Below are positions 1 through 9,068 of a stretch of DNA of 64,000 bases, piece after piece. The first letter of the stretch is position 1, and every line of letters begins with the position of its first letter. The stretch comes from Methylobacterium persicinum (GTDB lineage Bacteria; Pseudomonadota; Alphaproteobacteria; Rhizobiales; Beijerinckiaceae): the NCBI RefSeq assembly GCF_022179525.1, contig NZ_BPQX01000007.1:80469-144468 (forward strand). The letters run 5' to 3'. The translations under genes were made by a program, and so were the position numbers. Below the pieces are notes generated by a model that did no database searches, had not been told where the DNA came from, and was given only the letters and a program-made list of their open reading frames with translations.

Positions 1-584
1 TCCGCCCGGCGAAAATCCTCCGGCGCGTTGAGGTTCAGGAACGGATCGACCGGCTCTGCCGGCCATTCCACCACCATGCTTCCATGGCGGGCGATGAAGG
101 CACCGACCCGGCGCTCGCCGGACGCGAGCCACGCCCGCAGGTCGTCCCGCAGGGCGACCGGCCAGATCGCCACCGTAAAGTGCTCCCGCCCGCCGGACGC
201 CGCCACCGCAATGGGGGCAGGGCCGAGGGAGGCCGCGAGGCGCGCGACGAGATCGTCCGGTAGGAACGGGGCATCGCCGGGCACGCTCAGCACATGCGTC
301 ACGCCGGGCAGGCCCGTACCGTGCTCCAGCCCGGCCAGGATGCCCGCCAGCGGCCCCACGGCACCCGGTACGGGGTCGGGCAGGACCGGGCCGTCGAACA
401 CCCTTGAAAACCGCCCCGGATCGCCGTTGGCGCTGAGCGCCAACCCGGCGGGGCATTGCGGCGCCATGCGCTCCACGATCCGCGCCAGGACCGGCCGTCC
501 CCCGAGGGGCAGCAGGGTCTTGTCCACCCCGCCCATCCGGCGCCCGAGGCCGCCCGCGAGGATCAGGCCGAGGATCAGCGCCAC
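1..584 (-). CDS. mobA: MobA, molybdenum cofactor guanylyltransferase (3' end beyond window)
   Basis: Transfers GMP from GTP to molybdopterin to make the MGD form of the molybdenum cofactor in the cytoplasm. The N-terminal nucleotide-binding loop LAGGLGRRMGGVDK is visible just after a GTG start (582-584). Further on are the LSVPGDAPFLP metal/GTP site and the family C-terminal LNLNAPED. About 195 residues are present, close to full length; the stop lies left of base 1. No ATG occurs near the start in this frame, so GTG is the best choice. The product would serve the molybdoenzymes seen later in the window (NasA and the PaoABC-type hydroxylase, although the latter normally uses MCD or a related form). 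Confidence 0.9.
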   Translation of the reverse strand, partial: MALILGLILAGGLGRRMGGVDKTLLPLGGRPVLARIVERMAPQCPAGLALSANGDPGRFSRVFDGPVLPDPVPGAVGPLAGILAGLEHGTGLPGVTHVLSVPGDAPFLPDDLVARLAASLGPAPIAVAASGGREHFTVAIWPVALRDDLRAWLASGERRVGAFIARHGSMVVEWPAEPVDPFLNLNAPEDFRRA

Positions 585-604
585 TGGCGGGCCACATCGA
601 GCAT

Positions 605-630
605 CCTCTCGCCCCGCTTGCGGGGAGAGG
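605..630. repeat. Short palindromic repeat, family C copy 1
   Basis: Near-perfect inverted repeat with arms CCTCTCGCCCCGC / GCGGGGAGAGG. The same motif occurs at 774-797, 42608-42635 and 42811-42836, always between genes. This copy and the next fill most of the 250-base gap between mobA and mrp, in which I see no gene. Confidence 0.6.
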
Positions 631-773
631 GCCGCGACGACCCTGTCGTCGGCGCGGCAAGGCGGCAGCCGGGGGTGAGGGGGGCTTGTCGGAGAAGCCT
701 CATCCTGCGGGCCCCCTCACCATCGCTCCGGCTTCGGCTTTGCTTTCCGCATGGACAGCCCGGTCCACGCGGG

Positions 774-797
774 CCTCTCCCCGCAAACGGGGAGAGG
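774..797. repeat. Short palindromic repeat, family C copy 2
   Basis: Arms CCTCTCCCCG / CGGGGAGAGG around a CAAA loop. It lies downstream of mrp and upstream of mobA on the minus strand, so it could act as a hairpin at the 3' end of the mrp transcript. There is no T-run, so intrinsic termination is not supported. Confidence 0.6.
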
Positions 798-835
798 GGA
801 AGGCGTGGGCCGGATCACGCCATCACGCCAAACAC

Positions 836-1984
836 CTACTCGATGACGATCTTCGGCGCCGAGCGGGCCGGCCCTGCGCCGGAGAGGTTCGCCCAGAGCG
901 CCGCGGCGATCTCGCGATAGACCTTGGCCTGCGGCCCTTCGGGATCGGTCGCCACCACCGGCCGGCCGGCATCGGAGGTCTCGCGGATCGTCATGTTCAG
1001 GGGCACCTCGCCGAGGAACGGCACGCCGAGGCGCTGGGCCTCGTGGCGCGCGCCGCCGTGCCCGAAGATGTGCGAGGCGTGGCCGCAATTCGGGCAGATG
1101 AACGTCGCCATGTTCTCGACGATGCCGAGGATCGGCACCGCGACCTTCTTGAACATCGTCACCCCGCGCCGGGCGTCGATGAGCGCGAGGTCCTGGGGCG
1201 TCGAGACGATCACCGCGCCCGACAGCGGCGTGGCCTGGGCCATGGTGAGCTGCGCGTCGCCCGTGCCGGGGGGCATGTCCACGAGGAGCACGTCGAGTTC
1301 GCCCCACAGGACGTCCCGGAGCATCTGCGTGATCGCCGACTGGACCATCGGCCCGCGCCAGATCATCGCCGCCTCGGGCTCGATCAGGAAGCCGATGGAC
1401 ATCACCTTCAGGCCGTAGCCGACCATGGGCTCCATGGCCTTGTTGTCGACCACGGTCGGCTTGCCCGACAGGCCGAACAGCTTCGGCACCGAGGGGCCGT
1501 AGATGTCGGCATCCAGCAGGCCGACCTTCAGCCCCTGCGCCTGGAGGGCCAGTGCGAGGTTGCAGGCGGTGGTGGACTTGCCCACTCCGCCCTTGCCGGA
1601 GGCCACCGCCACGATGTGGCGCACGCCCGGGAGCTTCGGCCCCTGCTGCGGCGGGGCGCCGGGCCGGGGCGGCGCGACGGGCGGCGGCGAGACCGGCCGC
1701 GGCGCGGCGCTGCTCTGGGCCGGGTGGCTGGTATCCCGCTCGGAGGTCAGGCTGGCGAAGACGCCGGAGACGCCCTGGATCTGCAGGACGCGGCCCTCCG
1801 CCTGCCGCCGCACCGGCTCGAAGCGCTCGGCCTCCGAGGGATCGACCAGGATCGAGAACATCACCCGGTTGTTGGGGTCGACCACAACCTGGGAGAGGCG
1901 CCCGGAACCGGGCAGGGTGGTGCCGGCGGCATCGATCGTCACCGATTGCAGGGCGCGCAGCACGTCGTCGCGGGTGATGGCCAA
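836..1984 (-). CDS. mrp: Mrp/ApbC (NBP35-type) iron-sulfur cluster carrier ATPase
   Basis: Cytoplasmic P-loop ATPase that carries or delivers [4Fe-4S] clusters. Domain order: an N-terminal DUF59/MIP18-like region (about residues 1-85), a proline-rich linker, and a ParA/MinD-fold ATPase with deviant Walker A VASGKGGVGKST near residue 126. The cluster-binding CPNC pair lies near residue 295. I chose TTG at 1982-1984 because GGAG sits nine bases upstream and homologues begin at AITRDDVL. An in-frame ATG at 2032 would add 16 unlikely residues. It is divergent from the PNPOx-fold gene to the right. Confidence 0.93.
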   Translation of the reverse strand: MAITRDDVLRALQSVTIDAAGTTLPGSGRLSQVVVDPNNRVMFSILVDPSEAERFEPVRRQAEGRVLQIQGVSGVFASLTSERDTSHPAQSSAAPRPVSPPPVAPPRPGAPPQQGPKLPGVRHIVAVASGKGGVGKSTTACNLALALQAQGLKVGLLDADIYGPSVPKLFGLSGKPTVVDNKAMEPMVGYGLKVMSIGFLIEPEAAMIWRGPMVQSAITQMLRDVLWGELDVLLVDMPPGTGDAQLTMAQATPLSGAVIVSTPQDLALIDARRGVTMFKKVAVPILGIVENMATFICPNCGHASHIFGHGGARHEAQRLGVPFLGEVPLNMTIRETSDAGRPVVATDPEGPQAKVYREIAAALWANLSGAGPARSAPKIVIE

Positions 1985-2188
1985 GGGTCGGTGCTCCGGA
2001 ACTTTCGATGCCCGCCGGACCCGGTGGGGCATCGCGCCGTCATCTCAGGGCGAACCTGTCATCTATACGTGCCTGCCGGAAACACCACCCCGCTGACGGA
2101 CCTGAACCAACCGGAGCCTCGCCCGTTGTCGAGGCGAATCCGGGCAGGGCCGCCGTGCGCGGCCCGCCACCGAGGCAGGAGTGACGCC

Positions 2189-2689
2189 GTGCACCAGAAC
2201 CACCGCGACCATGAGGGCGCCGAGAAGCTGTTCGACCTGATCAAGGATGTGAAGGTCGCGATGATGACTACCGTCGATACCGACGGCACCCTCAACAGCC
2301 GGCCGATGTGGAACAACGACGTCGATGAGAATGGCGACCTGTGGTTCTTCACCAAGCTGCACTCGCCCAAGACCGCCGAGATCAGCCGGGACAACCAGGT
2401 GAACCTGGCTTACTCGGACCCGTCCAGCCAGAACTACGTGTCGGTCGCCGGCAAGGCCGAAGTGGTCCGTGACCAGGCACTCATCGATCAGAAGTGGAAT
2501 GCCAGCCTGAAGACGTGGTTTCCGAACGGAAAGGACGACCCCGAGGTCGCCCTGATCCGCGTCTGCCCGGAAAAGGGCGAGTACTGGGACAGCCCGAACG
2601 CGACGATGCTGCACATCTACGGCACCGTGAAGGCCGCCCTCACCGGCGAGAGCCCGAAGACCGAGACCAAGAAGGTCGGCCTGTCGTAA
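2189..2689 (+). CDS. Pyridoxamine 5'-phosphate oxidase-fold general stress protein
   Basis: A 166-residue protein of the split-barrel flavin-binding family often annotated as general stress protein 26. Seen directly: N-terminal region ending AMMTTVDTDGTLNSRPM, the strand motif DLWFFTKLHSPK, and a C-terminal EYWDSPNATM. Such proteins bind FMN/FAD or F420, and their physiological substrate is usually unknown. The GTG start at 2189 is supported by AGGAG eight bases upstream; the longer upstream reading frame has no coding character. Monocistronic, with a hairpin after its stop. Confidence 0.88.
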   Translation: MHQNHRDHEGAEKLFDLIKDVKVAMMTTVDTDGTLNSRPMWNNDVDENGDLWFFTKLHSPKTAEISRDNQVNLAYSDPSSQNYVSVAGKAEVVRDQALIDQKWNASLKTWFPNGKDDPEVALIRVCPEKGEYWDSPNATMLHIYGTVKAALTGESPKTETKKVGLS

Positions 2690-2710
2690 GGCCTTCTCCA
2701 CCGTCAGCGA

Positions 2711-2745
2711 GGGCGGCAGGCCGGGCACGGCCGCCGCCCTTCTTC
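2711..2745 (+). terminator. Candidate intrinsic terminator after the PNPOx-fold gene
   Basis: Arms GGGCGGC (2711-2717) and GCCGCCC (2733-2739), with a smaller GGCC pairing inside, are followed by TTCTTC. The stem is strong but the T-run is interrupted, so this is only a candidate. Confidence 0.45.
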
Positions 2746-2757
2746 GTACCCTCTATC

Positions 2758-2785
2758 GTCATTGCTTCGCGGTGCTCGCAATGGC
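2758..2785. repeat. Degenerate half copy of palindromic repeat family A
   Basis: GTCATTGCTTCGCGGTGCTC followed by GCAATGGC resembles a collapsed family A element in which the two arms lie almost next to each other. It sits in the gap between the PNPOx-fold gene and pncB. Confidence 0.45.
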
Positions 2786-2884
2786 TGTGGGACAATCGCG
2801 CGTTTCCACGACCGCAAGCGTTGACGCCACGGGCGAAAAGGTGCGCCGTCCCTCTCCCCCGGCGCCAACACCAAGTCCCAAAAA

Positions 2885-4180
2885 ATGCTCGATCTCGCGA
2901 AGCGGGTGTACGACCACAGCTTCCGCATCGACCCCATCGTGCGGTCGCTGCTCGACACGGATTTCTACAAGCTCCTGATGGCGCAGACGATCCTGCGCCG
3001 GCACCCGCAGGTGGAGACGACCTTCGGCATCGCCAACCGCACGGCGCGGGTCCGCATCGCCGACGAGGTCGATGAGGGACTGCTGCGGGAGCAACTCGAC
3101 CATGCCCGGTCGCTGCGCCTGTCGAAGGGCGAGGTGACGTGGCTGCGCGGCAACGTGTTCCGTGGCCAGGGGCGGATCCTCGAGCCCGACTTCGTGGCGT
3201 GGTTCGAGAGTTTCCGCCTGCCCGAATACGAGCTCGCCACCCGCGACGGACAATACGAGCTCACCTTCCACGGCCCCTGGGTCGAGACGACCATGTGGGA
3301 GGTCCCGGCGCTCGCCATCCTCAACGAATTGCGGGCGCGCTCGGTCCTGCGCGGCCTCGGCAAGCTGACTTTGCAGGTGCTCTATGCCCGGGCGATGACC
3401 CGGGTGTGGGAGAAGATCGAGCGGCTGCAACGTCTGCCGGACCTGTCGATCGCCGATTTCGGCACGCGCCGCCGCCACGGCTTCCTGTGGCAGGACTGGT
3501 GCGTGCAGGCGATGGCCGAGGGCTTGGGGGAGCCGCGCTTCCTCGGCACCTCCAACTGCCTCATCGCCGCCAAGCGCGAGGTCGAGCCGGTGGGCACCAA
3601 CGCCCACGAACTGCCGATGGTCTACGCGGCCCTCGCCCCGGACGACGCGGCCCTGGCGGCGGCGCCCTACGCGGTGCTCTCCGATTGGCAGGAGGATTAT
3701 GCGGGGAACCTCCGCATCGTCCTGCCCGACACCTACGGCACCACGGGCTTCCTCGCCGACGCCCCCGACTGGGTCGCCGACTGGACCGGCATCCGCATCG
3801 ACTCGAAAGACCCGATCGAGGGAGGCGAGGAGGCGATCCGCTTCTGGCAGGAGCACGGGCGCGATCCCCGGGACAAGCTCGCGATCTTCTCGGACGGGCT
3901 CGACATCGCCGAGATCGAGCGCATCCATGCCCGGTTCCACGGGCGGATGCGGATCGGCTACGGCTGGGGCACCCTGCTCACCAACGATTTCCGCGGCCTG
4001 ATGCCGGACGGGCGGCTCGACCCGGTTTCGGTGGTCTGCAAGGTCATGGATGCCGACGGTCGGCCGACGGTGAAGCTTTCCGACAACCCCACCAAGGCGC
4101 AGGGGCCGGCGGACGAGATCGCCCGCTACCGCCGGGTCTTCGCCGTCGGCGAGCAGGCGGCGCTGCCCGTGCTGGTGTGA
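2885..4180 (+). CDS. pncB: Nicotinate phosphoribosyltransferase
   Basis: Joins nicotinate to PRPP with ATP hydrolysis to give nicotinate mononucleotide in the Preiss-Handler route of NAD salvage. The 431-residue length fits bacterial PncB. Visible signatures are [13 protein letters not shown] at the N-terminus, FGTRRRHGF in the middle (PRPP/nicotinate site), GTNAHELPM with the conserved histidine region, and KLSDNPTKA near the end. The start at 2885 is the first ATG; I see no strong ribosome binding site. The neighbours are unrelated, so it is probably transcribed alone. Confidence 0.95.
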   Translation: MLDLAKRVYDHSFRIDPIVRSLLDTDFYKLLMAQTILRRHPQVETTFGIANRTARVRIADEVDEGLLREQLDHARSLRLSKGEVTWLRGNVFRGQGRILEPDFVAWFESFRLPEYELATRDGQYELTFHGPWVETTMWEVPALAILNELRARSVLRGLGKLTLQVLYARAMTRVWEKIERLQRLPDLSIADFGTRRRHGFLWQDWCVQAMAEGLGEPRFLGTSNCLIAAKREVEPVGTNAHELPMVYAALAPDDAALAAAPYAVLSDWQEDYAGNLRIVLPDTYGTTGFLADAPDWVADWTGIRIDSKDPIEGGEEAIRFWQEHGRDPRDKLAIFSDGLDIAEIERIHARFHGRMRIGYGWGTLLTNDFRGLMPDGRLDPVSVVCKVMDADGRPTVKLSDNPTKAQGPADEIARYRRVFAVGEQAALPVLV

Positions 4181-4230
4181 GGGGCGCATCCTGCCCCTGC
4201 GGGGATCGCGCGAGCGCTGACGTCCTCACC

Positions 4231-4321
4231 GTCATTGCGAGCGCAGCGAAGCAATCCAGGAATCCGCCACGCTCTCCGAATGTCCCGTTGCCCTGGATTG
4301 CATCGCTGCGCTCGCAATGAC
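4231..4321. repeat. Palindromic repeat family A, copy 1
   Basis: A 91-base inverted repeat: left arm GTCATTGCGAGCGCAGCGAA and on to CAATCCAGG, right arm CCTGGATTGCATCGCTGCGC and on to CAATGAC, with about 35 unconserved bases between. It lies between two codirectional genes and is one of about a dozen copies or half copies in the window. Confidence 0.85.
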
Positions 4322-4444
4322 GGGGTTGGCAAGGCGTGCAGAAAAGTCCCCAGCGCACCGGGCAGCCATACTCGCCCGCTCTGGAATACTTAATATAGTG
4401 ATGACCACGACGGGTCCGAGACGGCCCGCGCGGGAGGAATTGTC

Positions 4445-5914
4445 ATGACCATGAACCGCCGCTCGCTCATCGGCGCCGCCGGCCTCGCCCTCGGCGCCCC
4501 GGCCCTCCAGATGGCCCAAGCCGCGGAGGGTGCCGCCCCGGCCGCCGCGCCGCCCACGGCCAAAGCCCCGCCGCCGCCGGTCACGAAGATCCTTGCGGAG
4601 TTCATCCGCAGTTCCACCTATGACGGCCTGCCGGAGAACGTCCGCCGCGAGGGCGTGCGGACCTTCCTGAACTGGGTCGGCGTGGCGATCGGCGGCTCGC
4701 ACCACGAGACGCTGGACATCGCGGTCTCGGCGCTCAAGCCCTTCTCCGGGCCGCCGCAGGCGGGGCTGTTCGGACGCACCGAGCGGTTCGACATCATGAA
4801 CGCCGCCTTCCTCAACGGCGTGTCGAGCCACATCTTCGACTTCGACGACACCCACCTGAAGACCATCATCCATCCGGCCGGGCCCGTGGCCTCGGCGATC
4901 CTCGCCTATGCCGAGATGCACCCGGTCTCCGGCAAGGATTTCCTCGACGCGCTGGTCGTCGGCATCGAGGTCGAATGCCGGATCGGCAACATGGTCTATC
5001 CGAACCATTACGATGCCGGCTGGCACATCACCGGCACCTGCGGGCCGTTCGGAGCGGCCGCCGCCACGGCGAAGCTGATGGGGCTCGACGAGGAGAAGAC
5101 GATCTTCGCCCTGGGTCTTGCCGCCTCGCAGCTGGTAGGCCTGCGGGAATCGTTCGGCTCGATGAACAAGAGCTTCAACCCCGGCCGGGCGGCGTCAAAC
5201 GGGCTGTTCGCCGCGATCCTCGCCGCGAAGGGCTTCACGTCGTCGGAGCACATGATCGAGGTCCGCCGGGGTTGGGCGCAGACCATCTCGACCAAGCAGG
5301 ACTGGTCGCAGATCACCGACGGCCTCGGCAGCCACTACGAGAGCGCCCTCAACACCTACAAGCCCTTCGCCTGCGGTATCGTCATGCACCCGACCATCGA
5401 CGCGGCGATCCAGACCCGCGACGAGGACCATGTAAAGCCGGAGGATATCCGGAGCGTCGACCTGAAGGTCCACCCGCTGGTCCTCGAACTCACGGGCAAG
5501 ACGGCACCGAAGACCGGGCTCGAGGGCAAGTTCAGCATCTACCACGCGGCGGCGGTGGCCTTCGTGGAGGGGGCGGGCGGCGAGAAGCAGTTCAGCGACC
5601 GGGCGGTGAACGACCCGCGGGTCGTGGCGCTGCGCCAGAAGGTCCACCCGGTCGTCACCCCCGGCATCGACGCGGCCCAGGTCGACATGACCGTGACCCT
5701 CAACGACGGGCGCACGCTCCACCGCCACATCGTCCATGCCGTCGGCAGCGTCGAGAAGCCGATGACTGACGCGCAGCTCGACGCGAAGTTCAAGGACCTC
5801 GCCGACGGCGTCCTGCCCGCCGCCCAGGCCGAGCGCGTCCTGCGGATGTGCCGCGACCTGCCGAACCTTTCCAACGCGGCGGATGTGACCCGCGCCGGCG
5901 TGGCCGGGGCCTGA
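4445..5914 (+). CDS. MmgE/PrpD family protein with Tat signal peptide
   Basis: The mature part matches the MmgE/PrpD fold (2-methylcitrate dehydratase, cis-aconitate decarboxylase and relatives). It has HIFDFDDTH and GCDPFG-like GTCGPFGAAAA segments and a C-terminal domain with KVHPLV. The exact substrate cannot be told. Unusually, the N-terminus NRRSLIGAAGLALGAPA is a twin-arginine leader followed by a Pro/Ala linker, so the enzyme should be exported folded to the periplasm. Length is 489 residues. The start at 4445 follows GGAGGAA at good spacing; ATG 4451 is an alternative. Confidence 0.88.
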   Translation: MTMNRRSLIGAAGLALGAPALQMAQAAEGAAPAAAPPTAKAPPPPVTKILAEFIRSSTYDGLPENVRREGVRTFLNWVGVAIGGSHHETLDIAVSALKPFSGPPQAGLFGRTERFDIMNAAFLNGVSSHIFDFDDTHLKTIIHPAGPVASAILAYAEMHPVSGKDFLDALVVGIEVECRIGNMVYPNHYDAGWHITGTCGPFGAAAATAKLMGLDEEKTIFALGLAASQLVGLRESFGSMNKSFNPGRAASNGLFAAILAAKGFTSSEHMIEVRRGWAQTISTKQDWSQITDGLGSHYESALNTYKPFACGIVMHPTIDAAIQTRDEDHVKPEDIRSVDLKVHPLVLELTGKTAPKTGLEGKFSIYHAAAVAFVEGAGGEKQFSDRAVNDPRVVALRQKVHPVVTPGIDAAQVDMTVTLNDGRTLHRHIVHAVGSVEKPMTDAQLDAKFKDLADGVLPAAQAERVLRMCRDLPNLSNAADVTRAGVAGA

Positions 5915-6086
5915 CGCCCCCAGCACGCGGGCCTCGTCCCGGAGGCCACGCCGCCGCCGGGCGGGATCGTTTTCCCGCCCCGTGCCGTTCCCCGTCCGTA
6001 TGGCGCCCCGGCCCCGGCCGGCGCCCGGTTCGGCGTGGCGGGGGCTCCGGCTCGGTATGGTCAGACGTAAAACCGGGGTTCCCGGC

Positions 6087-8165
6087 ATGGACGATCCGCT
6101 AATCCGCCCGCGGCCGACCCGTGTCGCCGCCGCAGAGACGCCCCGGGCGGCGCTCGCCTCGCCGTTCCTCGTCGGCGCGCTGCTCGTCGCCGGCCTGTAT
6201 GTCGGCCGGGAGATCTTCATCCCGATCGCCATCGCCCTGCTCCTGTCCTTCGTGATCGGGCCGTTGGTGAACTGGCTGCGCCGCTGGCGCCTCCCGCGGC
6301 TCGTCGCCGTGGGGCTCGCGGTGCTGATGACCCTGGGAATCGTGGGGGCGCTCGCCACCCTCATCGGCATCCAGGTCGCTGACCTCGCCGGAGACGTGCC
6401 GCGCTACCGGGCCACGATCGAGCACAAGCTGGAGGGCCTGCGCAACAGCCCCGCTGGCCGGATGACGGACTACGTCGCCAATATCGGCCGGGTGATCCAC
6501 AACGCCGGCCACGCCGAGGGACAGGCCAAGACGGAGCCGAAGCCCAGCGAGCCGCCGGCCCCCTCCGCCGGCTCGAAGGACGAGCGCAAGCCGATGCTCG
6601 TCGAGATGGCGGCGACCCCCCCGAGCCCCCTGGAGACGGCGAGCACCCTGCTCTCACCGGTCCTCCAGCCCCTGGCCACCGCCGGGATCGTCTCCGTGGT
6701 GCTCCTGTTCGTCCTGATGCAGCGGGAGGACCTGCGCGACAGGCTCATTCGCCTTGCGGGGTCCCGCGACCTCCACCGGACCACCGTGGCGATGGACGAT
6801 GCCGCCCGGCGCCTGTCCCGCTACTTCGTCGCCCAGGTCGCCCTCAACACCGCCTTCGGCGTCGTGGTGGGTGTCGGCCTCTACTTCATCGGCGTGCCCA
6901 ACCCGGTCCTGTGCGGGATCGTCTCGGCGCTGATGCGGTTCGTGCCCTATCTCGGCGCCTTCGTCTCTGCCCTGCTGCCGATGATGCTGGCCGCCTCGGT
7001 GGACCCGGGCTGGAACATGACCATCGCCACCGCGATCCTGTTCCTGATCCTGGAGCCGATCACCGGACAGGTCATCGAGCCGATCTTTTACGGCCAGTCC
7101 ACCGGCCTCTCGCCCACCGCGGTGCTGGTCTCCGCCCTATTCTGGACATGGCTGTGGGGGCCTGTCGGCCTGCTCCTCTCGACGCCGCTCACCGCCTGCC
7201 TCGTGGTTCTCGGGCGCCATGTGGAGCACCTCGAATTCCTCGACGTGCTGTTCGGCGACCGACCCGCGCTGACGCCCGTCCAGAACTTCTACCAGCGCAT
7301 CCTCGCGGGCGACTCGGAGGAGGTCCTCGGCCACGCGGACCTGATCCTCCAGCACTGCTCCCTGTCGTCCTACTACGAGGACGTCGTGATGAAGGCCCTG
7401 GAGCTGGCCGCCCGCGACGCGGCCCGGGGCGTCCTGACGCCGGGCCAGAAGGGCGCCATGCGCAGCACGCTCTCCGAACTGATCGAAGATCTCGCCGACC
7501 GGACCGACGGGCCGGCGGACGGCAGCCCCAAGGGGGAGGCGACGGATGCCTGCGAGGCCGAGGGCGCCTGCAGCCCACTCCCCGTCCATCCCGTTCCAGA
7601 CACCCTGCCCGAGGCCTGGACCCGGGAGGGGGCGGTGCTGTGCGTGTCGGGCCGGGGCTTCCTCGATGCCGCCGCCGTGGCGATCCTGGCGCAAATTCTC
7701 GCCAAGCGCGGGATCGGCGCCCGGACGGTGCTTTTCTCCGAAACGGCGTCAGCCCGCCTCGCCACCCTCGATCCAGGGCTGCCGCGCCTCGCCTGCGTCG
7801 TCTCCATTGCCCATGGCGGCGAACCGCAGCACCTCAACCGGCTCATCGCCCGGCTGAAGCGGCACATGCCCACGGTGCCCGTCCTGGCGGGGCTGTGGCT
7901 CGCCGACGAGAAGGCGCGCAGGCCAGGCTTCTCCTTCGATGCCGACATCACGGCCGGCTCCCTCCACGAGGCCGTCGATGCGGTGCTCGCCGCGGCCACG
8001 GCGGACCCGACCCACTTCCTGCATCCGCGCACCGGAGCGCAAACGGCGAAATCGTCCCCGGTGCAGGGGGATTCGGCGCAGGAGACGACGGAGCAGGACG
8101 CGGCGGGACGAGACGCAGCTGGACAAGGGGTCAGCGGATTCGACGCGGTGAGAGTGGGGGCTTGA
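6087..8165 (+). CDS. AI-2E/PerM family membrane protein with long C-terminal extension
   Basis: Inner-membrane protein of the AI-2E exporter superfamily. Hydrophobic helices occupy about residues 25-100 and 200-385. They include the family region GLYFIGVPNPVLCGI to RFVPYLGAF and the EPIFYGQSTGLSPTAVL motif. A hydrophilic Pro/Lys insert separates the two membrane blocks. After about residue 390 there are 300 more residues: a helical segment containing GDSEEVLGHADLILQ, then an alpha/beta segment (about 517-608), then a low-complexity tail. The transported substrate is unknown. ATG 6087 starts at MDDPLIRP; the frame is open 35 codons further upstream. Confidence 0.85.
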   Translation: MDDPLIRPRPTRVAAAETPRAALASPFLVGALLVAGLYVGREIFIPIAIALLLSFVIGPLVNWLRRWRLPRLVAVGLAVLMTLGIVGALATLIGIQVADLAGDVPRYRATIEHKLEGLRNSPAGRMTDYVANIGRVIHNAGHAEGQAKTEPKPSEPPAPSAGSKDERKPMLVEMAATPPSPLETASTLLSPVLQPLATAGIVSVVLLFVLMQREDLRDRLIRLAGSRDLHRTTVAMDDAARRLSRYFVAQVALNTAFGVVVGVGLYFIGVPNPVLCGIVSALMRFVPYLGAFVSALLPMMLAASVDPGWNMTIATAILFLILEPITGQVIEPIFYGQSTGLSPTAVLVSALFWTWLWGPVGLLLSTPLTACLVVLGRHVEHLEFLDVLFGDRPALTPVQNFYQRILAGDSEEVLGHADLILQHCSLSSYYEDVVMKALELAARDAARGVLTPGQKGAMRSTLSELIEDLADRTDGPADGSPKGEATDACEAEGACSPLPVHPVPDTLPEAWTREGAVLCVSGRGFLDAAAVAILAQILAKRGIGARTVLFSETASARLATLDPGLPRLACVVSIAHGGEPQHLNRLIARLKRHMPTVPVLAGLWLADEKARRPGFSFDADITAGSLHEAVDAVLAAATADPTHFLHPRTGAQTAKSSPVQGDSAQETTEQDAAGRDAAGQGVSGFDAVRVGA

Positions 8166-8233
8166 CGCCGGCCCCTACGCCCCGGCTTCGTCTCACTGCC
8201 GGCGCGGAGCCGGAAGGTCGGAGACAGGACCCC

Positions 8234-9022
8234 ATGAGCGTCGTCGAACTCGGCCGGTTCATGGACGATCTCGCCCACGCCTCGGGCAAGGCGATCATGC
8301 CGTTCTTCCGGGCGCAGTTCGCCATGGAGGACAAGGCCCGAGGCGGCTCGCCCTTCGATCCCGTGACGGAGGCCGACCGGGCGGCGGAGATCGTGCTGCG
8401 GGCCATGATCGGCAGGGCCTTTCCCGGGCACGGCATCCTCGGCGAGGAGTTCGGCACCGAGCGGGCGGATGCGGAATGCGTCTGGGTGCTCGATCCCATC
8501 GACGGCACCCGCGCCTTCATCGCCGGGATCCCGACCTGGGGCACCCTCATCGGCCTCACCCGTAACGGTGTGCCGGTGCGCGGGCTCATGCACCAGCCCT
8601 ATCTCGGCGAGCTGTTCACAGGCGACGGCCACACCGCGAAGCTGCGGGGACCGGCCGGGGAGCGCACCCTTCGCAGCCGCCGCTGTGCCGACCTCTCCCA
8701 GGCGTTGCTCGCCACCACCGACCCGCGGCTGTTCGCGGAGGGAGAGGAAGCCGAACGCTTCCGCGCCCTGGAAGGGCAGGTGCGCCTCTCCCGCTACGGC
8801 ACCGACTGCTACGCCTATTGCATGCTCGCGGCCGGGCAGATCGACCTCGTGGTCGAGGCGGGGCTCAAGCCCTACGACATCTGCGCCCTGATCCCCATCG
8901 TCGAGGGGGCCGGGGGCCGGGTCACGGGGTGGGATGGCGGTCCGGCCGGCTCCGGGGGCAGGGTCATCGCCGCGGGCGATCCCCGGCTGCACGAGGCGGC
9001 GTTGAAGGTGCTGAACCCGTGA
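8234..9022 (+). CDS. hisN: Inositol-monophosphatase-fold phosphatase, probably histidinol-phosphatase (HisN type)
   Basis: Mg2+-dependent phosphatase of 262 residues. Metal-site motifs are in order: GEEFGTE near residue 75, VLDPIDGTRAFI near 87-98, and the C-terminal KPYDICALIPIVEGAGG. The last replaces the usual WDxAA and is typical of the histidinol-phosphatase-like branch. It would remove phosphate from L-histidinol phosphate in histidine synthesis, but inositol phosphate or PAP activity cannot be excluded. It begins 68 bases after the AI-2E gene and may be cotranscribed with it. Confidence 0.85.
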   Translation: MSVVELGRFMDDLAHASGKAIMPFFRAQFAMEDKARGGSPFDPVTEADRAAEIVLRAMIGRAFPGHGILGEEFGTERADAECVWVLDPIDGTRAFIAGIPTWGTLIGLTRNGVPVRGLMHQPYLGELFTGDGHTAKLRGPAGERTLRSRRCADLSQALLATTDPRLFAEGEEAERFRALEGQVRLSRYGTDCYAYCMLAAGQIDLVVEAGLKPYDICALIPIVEGAGGRVTGWDGGPAGSGGRVIAAGDPRLHEAALKVLNP

Positions 9023-9068
9023 AGGCGGCGTTCGGCGGCAGGCACCCCCATCGTGGAGGTCCTTCTGC

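Noticed and set aside
686-2188. Frame-open extension upstream of the PNPOx-fold gene
   Set aside because: It crosses the repeats and the mrp gene on the other strand; family similarity begins only after GTG 2189, which has a good ribosome binding site.
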